Below are positions 37,701-52,700 of a DNA stretch of 64,000 bases, piece by piece (positions within the stretch are counted from its first letter, which is position 1; every line of letters starts with the position of its first letter). Below the pieces are notes generated by a model. It was not told where the DNA came from, did not search any database, and was given only the letters and a program-made list of their open reading frames with translations. Source of the stretch: Nephrocerus scutellatus (Eukaryota > Arthropoda > Insecta > Diptera > Pipunculidae); NCBI GenBank assembly GCA_947095585.1, contig OX352762.1:90329749-90393748 (forward strand), in the 5' to 3' direction. The position numbers and the translations under genes were made by a program.

Positions 37701-40700
37701 TGGCGTATTACAGACAAAACCTACACGCGCCCTATAGGTAATTATGCACCCGACTCCTCTAGATATATACGGCAGGTAGAGAGCGGCTAATACGGCCGCG
37801 CGACTGTCAGCAACACGTGAGTGGATTTGTATTCAAACGGTATACTCGACGATCAATAAGAAAGAACTGGCGAACGTAGACTAGAAACTGCCGGAGTTAT
37901 GCTTCAACAAGGGGTTTTTTGTATTCAAATGGGATTCTCAACGATCAATAAGGAAGAACTGGCGAACGTAGATTAGACACTGCCGGAGTTATGCTTCAAC
38001 AAGGGTTTTTTTGTATTCAAATGGGATTCTCAACGATCAATAAGGAAGAACTGGCGAACGAGGAGGCATAAGGAGGCAGTCACCTCGCTGACACATAATA
38101 TATATCCGATCTGTAATTTATATAGACAGTCAGGCGGCAATCAAATTGCTGGATTCATTCTAGATGACATCGTGGGTAGCGATAAGCTGCCACAAAACTC
38201 TCAAGGAGATGAGTGAGTACTTCAACATCCGCCTAGTCTGGGTCCCTGGTCACTCTGATATCGTTGGTAACTGCAAGGCAGACGAACTGGCTAGAAATGG
38301 CACAAAGCTTCAACTGCTATCGGAAAGGGCAGGCAGAGCCTTTATCAGCGGTTAAGCTTTTGCTTCGGAAAGAGTCAGAAGAATTAAGAAACGCGAGGTG
38401 GGCGCACACCCACACATGTACTATAGCGAAACAGGTTTGGCCTCAGCTCGCTCTAGAGCACTGATATCCCTGCAAAGAAGGGATATGAAAATAACTATAG
38501 GTATTTTACCAGGGGACTGTCTCCTTGGTGTACATGCCAGGAGGATGGGCCGTGAGTTTAATGACTTCGTAGAAGCTGCTATGTCGCCGAAGTGGAAGAA
38601 ACATTATCCCACTTCCTGTGTTCATGTCCGGCTCTTGCAAGCAGACGACTGAAACACTTGGGATACCTCACATTGAACTGTTTATCGGATGTCGAGGACT
38701 GTAAAGTGGGAGACATCCTAAAATTCATAAAAAGTACCAAATGGGCTTTTTAGTATGAGGGGAAAGGCTTTGATCCTGTGGTACCACAACGGAGTTCAAG
38801 TGTGCATCCGATAAACTGTTCAATGTATGGTATCCCAAGTGTTTCAGTCTTTTGCTTGCGAGAGCCGGACATGAACACAGGAAATGTTAACCTAACCTAG
38901 GTTGTGTAAAAGTTGGTATGGCCGTTCCATAGGTCATGTAAAAAAAATTATGAAGAAAAGTCAACCCAAAATAAAAGTTTTTAAAAGCAAGTGAAGATGT
39001 TTTCGAATTAGGATGTCCCATGTTTCAATAGGTTTTCTCGGATATGCGTGAAGTTATCTGCGGTTTGTTTGAGTTTTTGACTTGCCTATACATGCTTCAA
39101 CAACGTTTAAAAAGTATTTTTATTATCAATGTTTGCTTTACAACTTTACGCATGTTAAATCCGTTTTTTTATTTTCAGTGACGAAGCACAACGGTTTCGT
39201 TAATAAGCAAAATCAAAATTGGTTCATTTAGGAAACTAAGCAACTTGAAACCGCTCCCACAAAAACTAACTATTTGGTGCGGGTTTCATGCTGGAAGGGT
39301 CATTGGCCCATAATTCTTTTTCAATGATTGACTATATCTAGAATAAATTGAAAGAGATGTATTTAAGCAAATGTAGTTTTAACAAGACAACCACATGTCA
39401 CATAGCTGACCCAGCAATCGAGTTATTGAACTTGATGTTTGGTGACCGTTTTATCTCTCTAGAAATGCGCTGGTCAATTTGCCGCCTCGTTCTTGTGATT
39501 TGACTCCTATGGAGTTTTTGATTATGATTTGATATGATGATATATCAAGTCTATGATCCATGCCAATAATCCAGACCCTTTAAATGACCTCGGGACCAAC
39601 ATGCAGGCACATCACCCGACTTATCCAAAAAAGTTATAGTTCTTGTTTTCAAGTGAGAAAATTTTTTCTTAGCGGTAGTTGTTGTTGCGAAACTTCGCCT
39701 GCACGCGAAAATTTATTCAAGCTTAGCCTGACTATAGTAGATAAGCGTCCAAGTCAAATTAGTTTATTCGACTATCGAAATTGTTCCTTTCATTTTGTTG
39801 TAATATGGTTTATTTCGACGTTCTATTGTTTGTCGCAGTCGATCGTTTGTTCGAGGTTATATGGATATTTTAATGTTAGCTGATTGTTAGTTTGATGTGA
39901 CATGGTTCGATGGTGGTTAGTCTATGTTCGTATGCTCGTTGATATGATCTTCGATGGTTTGCTTAAGTATTGTTCAAATATCGATAATTAGTTCGTGGTT
40001 TACTTGACAATCGATTGTTGGTTTAATTTTAGTTGATTGTTACTCCATCAAGTTTATTCATCTGTTTCTACTAACATGATTGCATTCTTGTTAAATTGAA
40101 GTATTTAAATAATTAAAAATTAAAAAATTAAATGGAACTCATAAATACGTCCAAGCCCAAGTGTAATTATGTAGGTATATCATTACAACACAATTGCTAC
40201 TGCACAATGTTATTATTATCGTGGACACCGCCTTAACTTTTCAGAAATAATTTCAGTCCCACGTTAAATAAAGGTAAACAAATTTGTCTCTCTCATCATG
40301 ACGAAAGGTGAAAAGGGTAGAAGCTAATTATAGTATTAAAATGGGGTTGATGTTTCACCAAAACCCATTCTTACTGCGAGAGCAGCATTCAGACATGGAA
40401 CAACGTTGAGATGTGAACCTTTTGACTTGTGTCGATTTCTAACGAAAGGAACGCTTTTATTAATACCTAAGCTCTGATTCTGAATTTTCAAGGTTTTGTT
40501 TCGTGATTGTGGAATTATTTGCCAATAATTTCTGTTGCAATCCAAAACTGCAAAATGAAACTTACATTAGGGTTTTTTGTTATTTTTTATTTTAATAAGA
40601 TAAATATTATTATTTTATATAAATAGGTAGATACCCGTGAAGAGTCCTTGAAACAAAGAGATTACCTTTTTGTAAATTTTTAATCAGGGTGTGTTTGCCT

Positions 40701-43700
40701 GTCATCAGTTGACGTGTTTAGTGAAATATGAAATGTTTGAGAAAACTTTAGACAACGATGGTGTGGTTGCGGATGCTTACCTGACACTCATCTAAATAAG
40801 TGCATGTACCCCGCGGTAATATGGGTTTTTTAAAATAGCGACAATTCATACACACATTCAGACTTTGTATCCTCTAGGAATCGATGGTACTTACAATTTA
40901 CCCAAGGACAAAGTCTTTTGCTGCGTAGCAATATAATCAGAATTTTTTCGAAATTATCTATATATGTACATTCAAAATTTATATTCGCATGAGTATCGTG
41001 TTCCTTAATGCAATTGCGTTCATGTATTTTTGAGGATAAAATGTTTCTGTAAAAAAGAACATGAAATCTGTTTATACCGTCGCTTATTTACAATGGAAGT
41101 GTCATTGTGTGTTTATGAATTTGGAAAAGATCTAAAAAAAACATTAAAATTAAAATTTTTTATGTAAATTCTCTAAAAGGAGATACATTTGAACCGGGTT
41201 AATTTAGGAAAAAACAATATTAGAGCCCCTTCACTTCAAAACTGTTGTCACCGGAGATACACATGTAAAAAATTTGGGGTCCGATCACTTCCAAATTTCA
41301 ATGGTAAGTGTTGTCATAGGAGATAAGCTTGTGTTTAAAATTTGAAAAAAAACAGGTTAATTTTTAAAACATTTATATGGTCACCAATCGGGCCACAGGG
41401 CCCGATCACTTCAAAAATATTACAACAAGTTTTGTCCATCGGAGATGCAGATGTGTTTAAAATTTAAAGAAATACGGGCTATTTTTTAAAAAAATATATT
41501 GGCACCACTCGGGCGTCAGGGTCCGATCACTCTAAAAATATTATAATAAGTTTTGTCAATCGGAGATGCAGATGTGTTTAAAATTTAAAGAAAACCGGGC
41601 TTATTTTTAAAAAATGTGCCCATATACATTTTTTAAAAATAAGCCCGGTTTTCTTTAAATTTAGGCCTCAAGGCCCGTTCACTCCAAAAATTTTACAAAA
41701 AGTTTTGTTCATCGGTGTTTGAAATTTGAAGAAAATCGGGCTAATGTTTAAAAAGTTTATTTGGGTACCTCACGGAACTATCACTCAAAAAAATTTACAG
41801 AAGGATTTGTCCATTAGTGGATACACATGTGTTTAAAATATTAAGAAAATCGGGTTAATTAAAAAAAAATATAATCGCACCAAGCGGCCCTGAGGCCCGA
41901 GGGGATGCAAATTTTAATAGAAAGTGTTGTCACCGGAAATACATATGTGTGCAAAGTGTCAATAAAATCGGCGTTTGGGAAGTGGGTTAAAAATTAATCG
42001 AAAGATTCCACAACAAACATACAGACAAATACACGGGCACACAAAGTTAATATAAAGAATTTAATATATAGAAGGTTGCTCCTCATATTTCATAATCGAA
42101 TTTAGACTTAAACTGTTGCTGTTATCCTTCTGAGGCAAATTTTTCTTAAGAAAATTAAGGCCAGCAATTAATGTTTGCTGTGTGAACAGACAGACAAGCG
42201 CATTTCGGTGCAGAGCCTTTAAATAACATACGAATACATATTCGTATGAAAAAATAATCATGTTCGAAGGAAGCCATAATAGTGGGATTTTATTGACACA
42301 AAAATATGATTTAGCTTTCCCAATAAAGCTTACATGAATTTTTAACTTTTATACCACTTGTTCCCACTAGAAATTGCATTTTTTCACTTTTTAAAGAATC
42401 AAATTCTCATATTTTTCAGAAAATAAAGTTTAAAAAAATACAAACGGTTGTACGGGTATTTTCATGTTTTTATGTCCTTTATACGTTTCCATACCGTTCA
42501 TGCAATCGCGTTTAAACTTTGCCTTGGGGTGTTATACCATAACGACTAGAGTTTCGTCGTATTCTGGAAGTGGTCGGACTCCTGGTCAAGGGGGGTCACC
42601 ATACGAATTTTTTTAAATTTCTGAATTTTTTATGTTTTTTCGGAATAGTATTTATAATAATAATATAGTTTCATATTTTGTTTAAATAAAAAGACGAATT
42701 TTGTTTACCCGGACAATGCCGGGTTTTTTTAAAAATTAAATAATTTGATTGAAAAAAAAAATTTATTTTTTAAATTCTCTATATCAACTTTGCGTGTCCG
42801 TGTATTTGTTTGTCGTGGAATCTTGTGATCAATTTTTAACCCACTTCCCTAAGCCCGATTTCATTGAAACTTTGCACACATGCATATCTCCGAAGACAAC
42901 ACTTTCTATTAAAATTTGGGGCCCCTTGGGTCTTTCATTTCATATACATGTGTATGTCCGATGGAAAACACTTTTTTTTTTAATTTTGGAGACCCCTAGC
43001 CCCGGGGTCGTGAGGCCCCATACAAATTTTTAAAAAAAATTAATCCGATTTTCTTCAAATTTTAAACACATCTGCATCTCCGATGGACAAAACTTATTGT
43101 AAAAATTTTGGAGACCCCGGGCCCAGGATCGTGACACCCCATACACATTTTTTAAAAAAATTAACCCGATTTTCTACAAATTTTATACACATATGTATCT
43201 CCGATTAACAAAACTTGTTGTAAAATGTTTGAAGTGAACGGGCCCTGTCGCCCGAGGAGTGCCTTAATAATTTTTTTAAAAACTAGCCCGATTTTTTTAA
43301 AATTTTAAACACATGTGTATTTCCGATGGACAAACAATTTTGTAAAATTTTTGGAGTGAACGGGCCCTGAGACGCTAGGTGAGCCCATACATTTATTTTT
43401 AAAACGTAGACCTTCTTTTAGTTCTTCTTTATATATTAAACACAAGTTTATCTCTTTAAAAACATGTGGACAAAACTTTTTGTACAAATTTTGGAGTGAC
43501 CATACAATTTTTTAAAAATAAGCCCGATTTTCTTCAAATTTTCAACACATGTGTATCTCCGATGACAACACTTTCTATTGAAATTTGGAAGTGATCGAGC
43601 CCCAAGTTCAGGGGCTCCCATACAAAATTTTTACACATGTGTATCTCCGGTGACAACAGTTTTTGTAAGCATTTTGAAGTAAGGGGCTCTAATATACATT

Positions 43701-46700
43701 TTTTCCAAATTAACCCGGTTTAAACTTTGCACAAATATGTATCTCCTTTTAGAGAATTTACATGATTTTTGGGTTGTTGTTTTTAAATTAAAATCTTTAA
43801 AATTCCCACGAAATGGGGAAACAATCACCGACTGGAACACTGGACAGATGGTGAGGTTTCTAACTAAAAGCAGAATATAATTATACCATTCCTACAAAAA
43901 GTGGAAATGAAATTACTGCATGGCATTGTTGTTGTAAAAATACTTGCATTCATGTTCTAGTACTAATAAAATGAATCTAATATTATTAAGGAGTGGGCGC
44001 CGTGGTATAAATGCACATGGCTACTAAAAGGAGTTTTGTGGTTCGAATCCCAGTAACACCAAAAGTATTTTTCGCGGTGTCCCACCTCTCGCGAATGGGT
44101 GACAAACGTTGCGAGAGTAATAACTTGTCACGGAAAGCTTCTCAATTCGCCGTTCGGATCCGGCCTTAAATTGTAGGTCCCTTCCATTTGTGTCCAAAAA
44201 TATACATGCGCACACAAATGGTAGCGAGAAGCTAGGTCTTGGATCGCAATGGTCTGTCGCGCCGAATATTATTATTAATATTATTAAGGAGAGTTCTACT
44301 TTTGGCGATGTATCTGGTCCCATTTTCACATTTAAATTTATTTATATTATTTCTAAGCATATTTCTGAGCAATTTTCCGACATCACTTTTTGGTGGGTAA
44401 ATATTGCATTTTATTTATAATCCACACACAAGTATTTCATTGTACTTGGCATCGTATATTTATCTGATATAAATTTGAAAGCCTGTTTGTTTTTTTGCCT
44501 AAACTAGTGTCGATTCTATGTTTTCTGTGTGGTTGAGGTGGCCAGTGGGTGTAGGAAGAAACTAAATGAAAAAATCGTTGGAACTATATGTCAAGCGCAT
44601 TCTTAGAACTGTATTAAAGTGTGGCTTGAGATTAAAGTTATGCAAACAAACATTTAATATTATATGAATATGAGTTGCTGCGTTGCACCAAAAAAATCTA
44701 GAGTGTAAAAAAAAATTGATTATTGAAATGAAGCAAAGGGTCAATATCCCTAACACCATATAAATTGTCAACATCCACATTATTGATCTGCATCTAACTT
44801 TTGATGTAGCTCCTAAAGTTTTCATGATGGGCTCAACGTAAATGTACGTTGACATATACTACTTTAGGAAAAAAAACTCCTCATACTCAGTGGAGCGAAT
44901 TGTTAAAGTAGTTAAGAGAACTTTTAAAACGTCTACATATTGAAAAATTTGATTTCATGTTACCATGGCACTTTCAATAATAGTATAATAGGCATAACGA
45001 TATAAATCAAAAATTAAAAACCAATTCCTACTTCAAATTATGAAAATGAAAACTCATTCATTGTATATGAATTGCACAATATTCGGCTTTTCTAAATATA
45101 TTGGTGCTTTCAATGCTTACGCTGCAATTCTGTATGATTTCACTTCATATGAAAGTAAAAATTTTTTGATCCCGAAAAAAAAGGACCCATAAAAATTTAA
45201 AATTGTCAAGTAATCTGAGTGCAAAACTTATAAAGGGTGATCAATTTAGGGGTATCGGAATTTAAATTAAATTAAAATAACAAAAATTCAAATTGATTGG
45301 GCAATCTTTATTATTTTTGTTTAGAACCATTCATGACATTTACTTTTTATAGATAATCCCTTTCAAATATTGGCTGCAACTGCGCCGTAATTCGGCCATC
45401 CCTAAACACCAATTTTGAATGACTCGCTCGAGTACTTCGGTCGGTATCTCTCAAATAACTTGATTAAGGTTGGCTTCCAATGCCTCAATCGTAGCTGGTT
45501 TATCCAAAAAACATTTAGACTTTACATACCCCCACAAAAAAAAAAGTCCAAAGGTGTGATATCACACGATCTTTGTGGCCAATCCACCGGTTCGAAACGA
45601 GAGATCAATTGCTCACCGAAACGAGGACGCAGTAAATCCATTGTGTCACAGGCTGTATAGGATGTAGTGCCGTCTTGTTGGAACCAAATGTCGTGGAGAT
45701 CACGGACTTCAATTTCCGGCATCAAAAAGTCGTTTATCATGGCGCGATAGCGTTCGCCTTTCACTGTTACATTGGCGCCATTCTCGTCTTTGAAGAAATA
45801 TGGGCCGATGATTCCTCCAGCTCATAGGTCGCACCAAACGGTAGTTTTCAATGGATGTAATGGCAGTTCGTGAATGGCTTCGGGTTGCTCATCAGCCCAA
45901 ATACGGCAATTTTGCTTATTAACGAAGCCATTAAGCCAAAAATGGGCCTCATCGCTGAACAAAATTCGGGACCCAAAATACGGATCTTCGGCGAGTTTTT
46001 CAAGAGCCCAACGACTGAAAGTATGACGCTTTGGAAGGTCGGCCGACTTAAATTCTTGGACTAGCTGTATTTTATACGCTCTCAAACAAAGATCTTTGCG
46101 TAAAATTGCCCAAGTAGTGCCATAAGATAGGCCAAGTTGTTGAGAACGGCGCCGGAACGATTCTTCCGGGTTTTCGGCGAAACTCCACTTACAGCCGCAA
46201 TATTCTCTTCATTTCGGGCTGTACATGGTCTAATCGGTCGAGTATTATCCAATAATGTAAAATTATTCTCAAGTTTGCCGATGGTATGCCGAATAGTGCG
46301 TTCGGTAGGACGATTATGTACACCATAAGTTGTCCTGAGCGCGCGATGAACACTTTTCACAGAGCGTCGATTTTCGTAATGCAATTGTATAATTTGTAAA
46401 CGTTGTTGAGGCGTTAGTCTTCCCATGATGAAATGTCAATGAATACTGAATAAAATTATGTATTTAGTGTGACAGTAGTCACGCGTGACATGTCAAAAAA
46501 AAAAACCTGTTGGAAAAAGTACCTCCAATCTGATCACCCTTTATATGATCGGCTTGGTTTTGAGAAAATTTATAAGAGAGCCCCTCGGCCCTGGGTTCTG
46601 GTCATTTCCAAATTTGTACAAAAAGTGTTGTCACCGGAGATACACATGTGTACAAAATTTGGAGATAATCGGATTAATTTATATTAAATTGATATGGGAG

Positions 46701-49700
46701 CGTCTCAGCCCCGGGGCCTGATCACTTCAAAATATTTACTTCTATTTTTGTCACCGAAGATACACATGTGTACAACGTTTTAAGAAAATCGGCTTAATTT
46801 TTAAAAATGTATATGTTAGAAGTTAGAAGGAAATTGGATTAATTTTTAAAGAAATTATATATTTGGGCCGCTCGGTCCTGGGGCCGGATCACTTCCAAGG
46901 GTTTACTTAAAGTGTTGCCATCGGATATACACATGTTTACCCTGGAGTCCGATAATTTCTAAATTTTAATAGAAAGTAGTGCTGACGTCGGTGAAACAGA
47001 TGTATGCTAAGCTCGAATAAAATCGGGATTATGGAAGTGGGTAGAAAATTATTCACAAGATGCCACCAGTCAGCCACCGACATACGGGCATGCAAAGTTA
47101 ATAGAGTTATAAAAAAAATGATAACTTCTCTCTGTTTTAAGTATTGAAACTCCAGATATTTTTTCATCGCCTGCGTAAGAGTTAAAATCGAATCAGTCTT
47201 TGAAAAAGAAGCCACACTGATAGGCGTCAATGATGACAACCTTAGTGTAAGTTCCTTTTCGTAGAATGTTTTTTCAATTATTTTCTGAAATACGAGTAGG
47301 TTCACGAGTAGTTAATACTCGTTTGTTTGATAATTTTTATTTTGTGGTTTAAGACAAATTTGGCGTTTTCCACACTTTAAACTGATTATGCACATGATGC
47401 CTGCTTAAAGATTTAAAAAAGAATCACTGTATTCTTTGACTGCAAAATTTTAGAATTTTGTTAAGGGTTTTGTGGATTAAACACCTGTAAGTTATGCCCT
47501 ACGCTTTCCAACGCTTTGCAAGTTCTTTACAGCAATTTAAGAGCAACGATCTGCCCGAAATCGGGAATATTCAAAGTTTCCTGCCTTATCAAGTCGAAAA
47601 ATCTTGTCTTAAAAACTGTTCTACTTTTACTAGAGATAACTAACAAAGAATATTTAACTATATATCAGCCTTTTTGCGTTGCGTTGTCACTAAAACCACA
47701 CATGCATTAATTCTTCGATGAATAACTGTAGATTAAAGAACTTTTAATATCTTTCTTGTGACATACCGACACAATCGTCGCGCCCTTAGCGAAAGTATGT
47801 GACGTCACCTTATATGAGGTTTTAAGGACATTGGTAGTAAAATTAAAAATAAAAGTCGTAAATTTCGCTTAATTGCTTGAATTACTGACATGAAAAGCTC
47901 TGTAAAATATTCGATTAAAATTAACGATCCGCTCTTTGACGGCATTAGGAAAAGGGTGAAGTCACATGAAATTAATGTACATTTAATTTCTCACTAAGAA
48001 AAACTTTAGTGTTGCGTGTTCTGTGCGTTGTAGGTCGGGCGGACAGAAGCGGTAACGATATAAGTTTGTTTCGAATCGGATAAGTATGTATGTATGTGCA
48101 GAATGTGCACACACAGCTGTGTTAAACGATTTTGGGATGTGAAGCAAACTGCGGATACGACACAGGTCATTTGGAAAACGGCGCAGAATAAGCTCATGCA
48201 CACAAAATTACGAAAATGATTTTCACTGAGAAACTTTCCTATGTATCGCTGTGAGAAAATGTAAAGAAAACAACCCATAAAAATTAAACTTTTAAAGGAA
48301 GTTTTCTAATCGTTCATACGATAGATACACAGTAGTGTAAAGTTTGAATAAATTTTGGTTAATTTAAAATACAAAATTAATTGGGAGCCCCTAGGCCCTG
48401 GGGTCCGATCACTATCAAATTTTATAGAATTTTATAGAATCGGAGATAACATGTGTACAAAATTTGATTGAAATCGGGTACATTTTGAAATAATTTATAT
48501 GGGAGCCCCCCGGTCCTTAGGCCCGATCACTTTCAAATTTTTACAGAAAGTGTTGTAATAAGAGATAAACAATGTTTACAAAATTTGAAGAAAATTGTAT
48601 AAATACCTTTAAAAATTTGAATGGGAGCCATTCGACCGTCGCATTTTAGGAAAACAGTTATTTGGTGTCATGAATGCAATGAACTATAAGCTCTTCGAAT
48701 CTTGGGTAGGTGAGAGCAACACAAAATTAGATGCGACTTTTCTCTCCTCAATCAGAAATAATAACAACAAATTACTTTTTTAAATGCTTACCAGATTGAT
48801 TTTGGTATCTGTATTAATAGAGATTGATCCAAAAATAAATAGGCCAACCGACATTGAATTTAGCTTTTAGGGTATACTTAACGACAGTCTGACTAGACCT
48901 TTAATTTGACTCCAAGCATTTTAATGTTTTAGTTGTTCGGCGAATCAATCTGACCAAAGAAAGCTCATGTAATACTCCATTTAAATATATAGTAGCCATT
49001 AGATTATAGAGAACGTATATGAAGATCTTTTTTAATCTCTTCTAATAAATATATAATAAATACACTGTAGCTGATAAATTCTTCAAGGTGTTCAAAAGTA
49101 CTATATTTTTTATATTTTCTTAGGCAGGCAAATTTTGGGAATTGCTAAAACTTAACTAACCTAACCTTACGGTAGGTTAACCTGAGTACGAAATAAATTC
49201 CGTAGCCAAATTTACTGGGATTAAAAGTTTGAGAATTTTGTATTTATTCGCATGTGACGCTATATCTATAACTGTTACATCTGTTGTTACTTCGCCATTA
49301 TGGCCTGACAACATCAAAAGGGAGCAATGCTGAGTCACTTGCTGAGTTAAGGGATCTCATTCAGATTGTAAATAAGAATACCCAACAATGCAAGTCACCA
49401 AGCTAATACTCTTTACTTTTTTCTTGCCTCCAATCATAATAAATACACCGTCAGTGTACCTCTGGACTCTTCCGGTCAAATTTCCGATTATAAATATCAA
49501 TATCATTCACAAAGTTTTGAGAAAACCATTTTTTTTAATTTGCATACACGTTAAAGGGTTGCACCCTTATACCCTTATATAGCTCGGCACAGCGTGGGTG
49601 TTAAGGAAATGGAGAAGAAAAGAGTAGATGTCTATAAAGCTTGTCATTTAAATGCCTGTAGATCAAACTATCCCTTCCAGGGGGTTAATTCAATTCCATT

Positions 49701-52700
49701 CAAATGAAATGAAAATATTTTCCATTTAAATATATAGTAGCCATTAGATTATAGAGAACGTATATGAAGATCTTTTTTAATCTCTTCTAATAAATATATA
49801 ATAAATACACTGTAGCTGATAAATTCTTCAAGGTGTTCAAAAGTACTATATTTTTTATATTTTCTTAGGCAGGCAAATTTTGGGAATTGCTAAAACTTAA
49901 CTAACCTAACCTTACGGTAGGTTAACCTGAGTACGAAATAAATTCCGTAGCCAAATTTACTGGGATTAAAAGTTTGAGAATTTTGTATTTATTCGCATGT
50001 GACGCTATATCTATAACTGTTACATCTGTTGTTACTTCGCCATTATGGCCTGACAACATCAAAAGGGAGCAATGCTGAGTCACTTGCTGAGTTAAGGGAT
50101 CTCATTCAGATTGTAAATAAGAATACCCAACAATGCAAGTCACCAAGCTAATACTCTTTACTTTTTTCTTGCCTCCAATCATAATAAATACACCGTCAGT
50201 GTACCTCTGGACTCTTCCGGTCAAATTTCCGAATATAAATATCAATATCATTCACAAAGTTTTGAGAAAACCATTTTTTTTTTAATTTGCATACACGTTA
50301 AAGGGTTGCACCCTTATACCCTTATATAGCTCGGCACAGCGTGGGTGTTAAGGAAATGGAGAAGAAAAGAGTAGATGTCTATAAAGCTTGTCATTTAAAT
50401 GCCTGTAGATCAAACTATCCCTTCCAGGGGGTTAATTCAATTCCATTCAAATGAAATGAAAATATTTTCACCCTTTCACCGCAATTTCGATTCAAAAATT
50501 GCGGTCAAAATGTCCACAATTTTCATATGAATAATGTTTTTTCACGCCCTCATTCACAAGTGAATGTTCTAAGTGAAAGATAAAAATGGAGATTTCACTA
50601 AAAAAAAACAGGGGAAAAAGCGACAAATTCAAAGATTATTTATTGAGCTTTGTAGAAATAAACTATGAAAATGTTCATGACGAGTAAAAGAAACAAACTT
50701 AAACACCTTTTTTAACAATTTTAATTGTTTTTGTAAATTAGTTTCAGCTCGAGGGCTTCCTCATCGTAAGAAATAATGCATGGAAAAGTCTTGCAAAGAA
50801 CCTCAATGCTTTGGTAGGAGCCAGTGAGACTGATGAGCAGTTGAGGAAGACGTGGGGCGACTTAAAGTAATTACTAAAACAAGATAATATTCGTTAACGA
50901 AACAACGAAACAGCAAGAAAAAATAAGCTAAAATAAGAGAAGCTGAAAATCGAAGTCGGCTTAGCCAAAACGAAGCAACTAAGTGAACTAGAGCAACGAG
51001 TTGTTTTAATAATGTCCGAAAGAAATGTTGAGGGGATGGGCCCGTTTTTGAATTAGGCAATGACTGTAATGCGGGCACCGTGGCTCAGTGGATAAGAGAT
51101 TGGCTTTCTGAGCAGGAGGTTCGTGGTTCTAATCCCAGTATCACCAAGAGAATTTTTCACGGTGTCCCACCTCTCGCGAAAGTCTGACAAACGTCCGAAA
51201 GTAATATATTGTATTGTCACGGAAAGCTTCTCAATTCGCCGTTCGGATCCGGCATTAAGTTGTAGGTTCAAAAAAATACATGCTCAACACAAATGGTTGC
51301 GAGAAGCCAGGCCTTGGACCGCGATGGTCTGTCGCGCCAAATATTATTAATGACTGTAATGCAATGTCCGCAAGTCCAGGACATATATAATTTATAGTTG
51401 CATATATTATACATTTTAAAAATTAAGCTTGCTTTGACATTTGCAATTTGAATAAATGACAGCAATAGACGACAATTTACTCACCACGGTGTATGATATT
51501 GAATTCACCACGGCAGTTTCACTTATTGAACGAAAATCGCTTTTTAGTTCCAAGTGAATCGAAAAAATGAATGCAATGTGTGACAGCGAATGTGAAATAG
51601 TATCTTTCAAATATATAAAATTCTCGTCACACTCCTCCGAAACGGCTCGACCGATTTTAATGAAATGTTTCATGTATATTTGGAAGGTATAAAGGTCGTA
51701 AGGTATATTTCATACCGCTAGGTGATTAGGGTGTATCTATTAAGAAAAACATTTGAGAACGGCTGGACCGATTTGGCTAATTTTTATTTTATATTGTTCG
51801 CGATAGTCCGAATAAGGTTTATGCGAAAAAAAATAGAAAAGTTACCTGGAAAATTATAAAATTTGGAAAAAGCTGAAAGTGCTGTTTTCCATAGGATTTT
51901 TGTATGAATGATTCGAATGATGGTTTTTAGTAATCCTTTTTTTGTCCCTCAAATGACTCCCCAAAATAAACTCGAAAGACCCCTTAAAGACCCCCAAAAG
52001 CCCCTCAAAAGACCCCCAAATTAAGCCCAAAAGACCCTAAAAGGAACTCGAAATACTCACAAAAGAAGACCCTCAAAATAGTCATCAAAAGACCCCCAAA
52101 AGACCATCGAAAGACTCCCCAAAAATACCCCCAAAAGACCATCAAAAGATCCCCAAAACCCACAGAAGACCCTCAAAGGACCACCAAAAGACCCCCAAGC
52201 TCACAAACGATCACAAACAAATTTATTGAAAATGGGACAGAACAACGTCTGTCGGTTCATAACGAATGAGGAAAGTGCACGTAATGTGCGCTATTTTTGA
52301 CACGACCAAACCGGGGTTTCTGCTTAACCGGTTATGCGCAATGCAAAATTACTCTGTGAATGTGAGGTCGCTGTAACTGCAGTAAATAACAAAAGTATTT
52401 TATATGTTAACTCACTAGTGTGTGTAACGGCTACTGTCGAGGCTAGGTTATAATGCATGAAACAGTCACTTTCATCTAAGGGCGTGTGAAAAATATATTT
52501 CAACCGTCAACTCTACAGATAATCTGCTTGCTTCACATTTCGTAGCTAGCCCTGTGCGTTGCCACTGCCTGCAATTTCAATATATCACATATCTCTTGGG
52601 ACGGATCTATTTTTCTTCTCGTTAGTTTTTTTAAAGATCTCAACATGCATAAATTTGTGCTGCCAAATGGTATTCTTGGAATAGTTACCAACAGGTGTTC

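Larger units (their letters stand above)
45165..47115 (-). repeat. Dispersed repeat R split by a mariner insertion
   Basis: 45165-45230 is the start block (GGACCCATAAAAATTTAAAA) and 46544-47115 the remaining modules (AGTGTTGTCACCGGAGATAC and others), ending GCAAAGTTAATAGAGTTAT. The two parts join at a duplicated TA around the mariner element. Confidence 0.82.
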
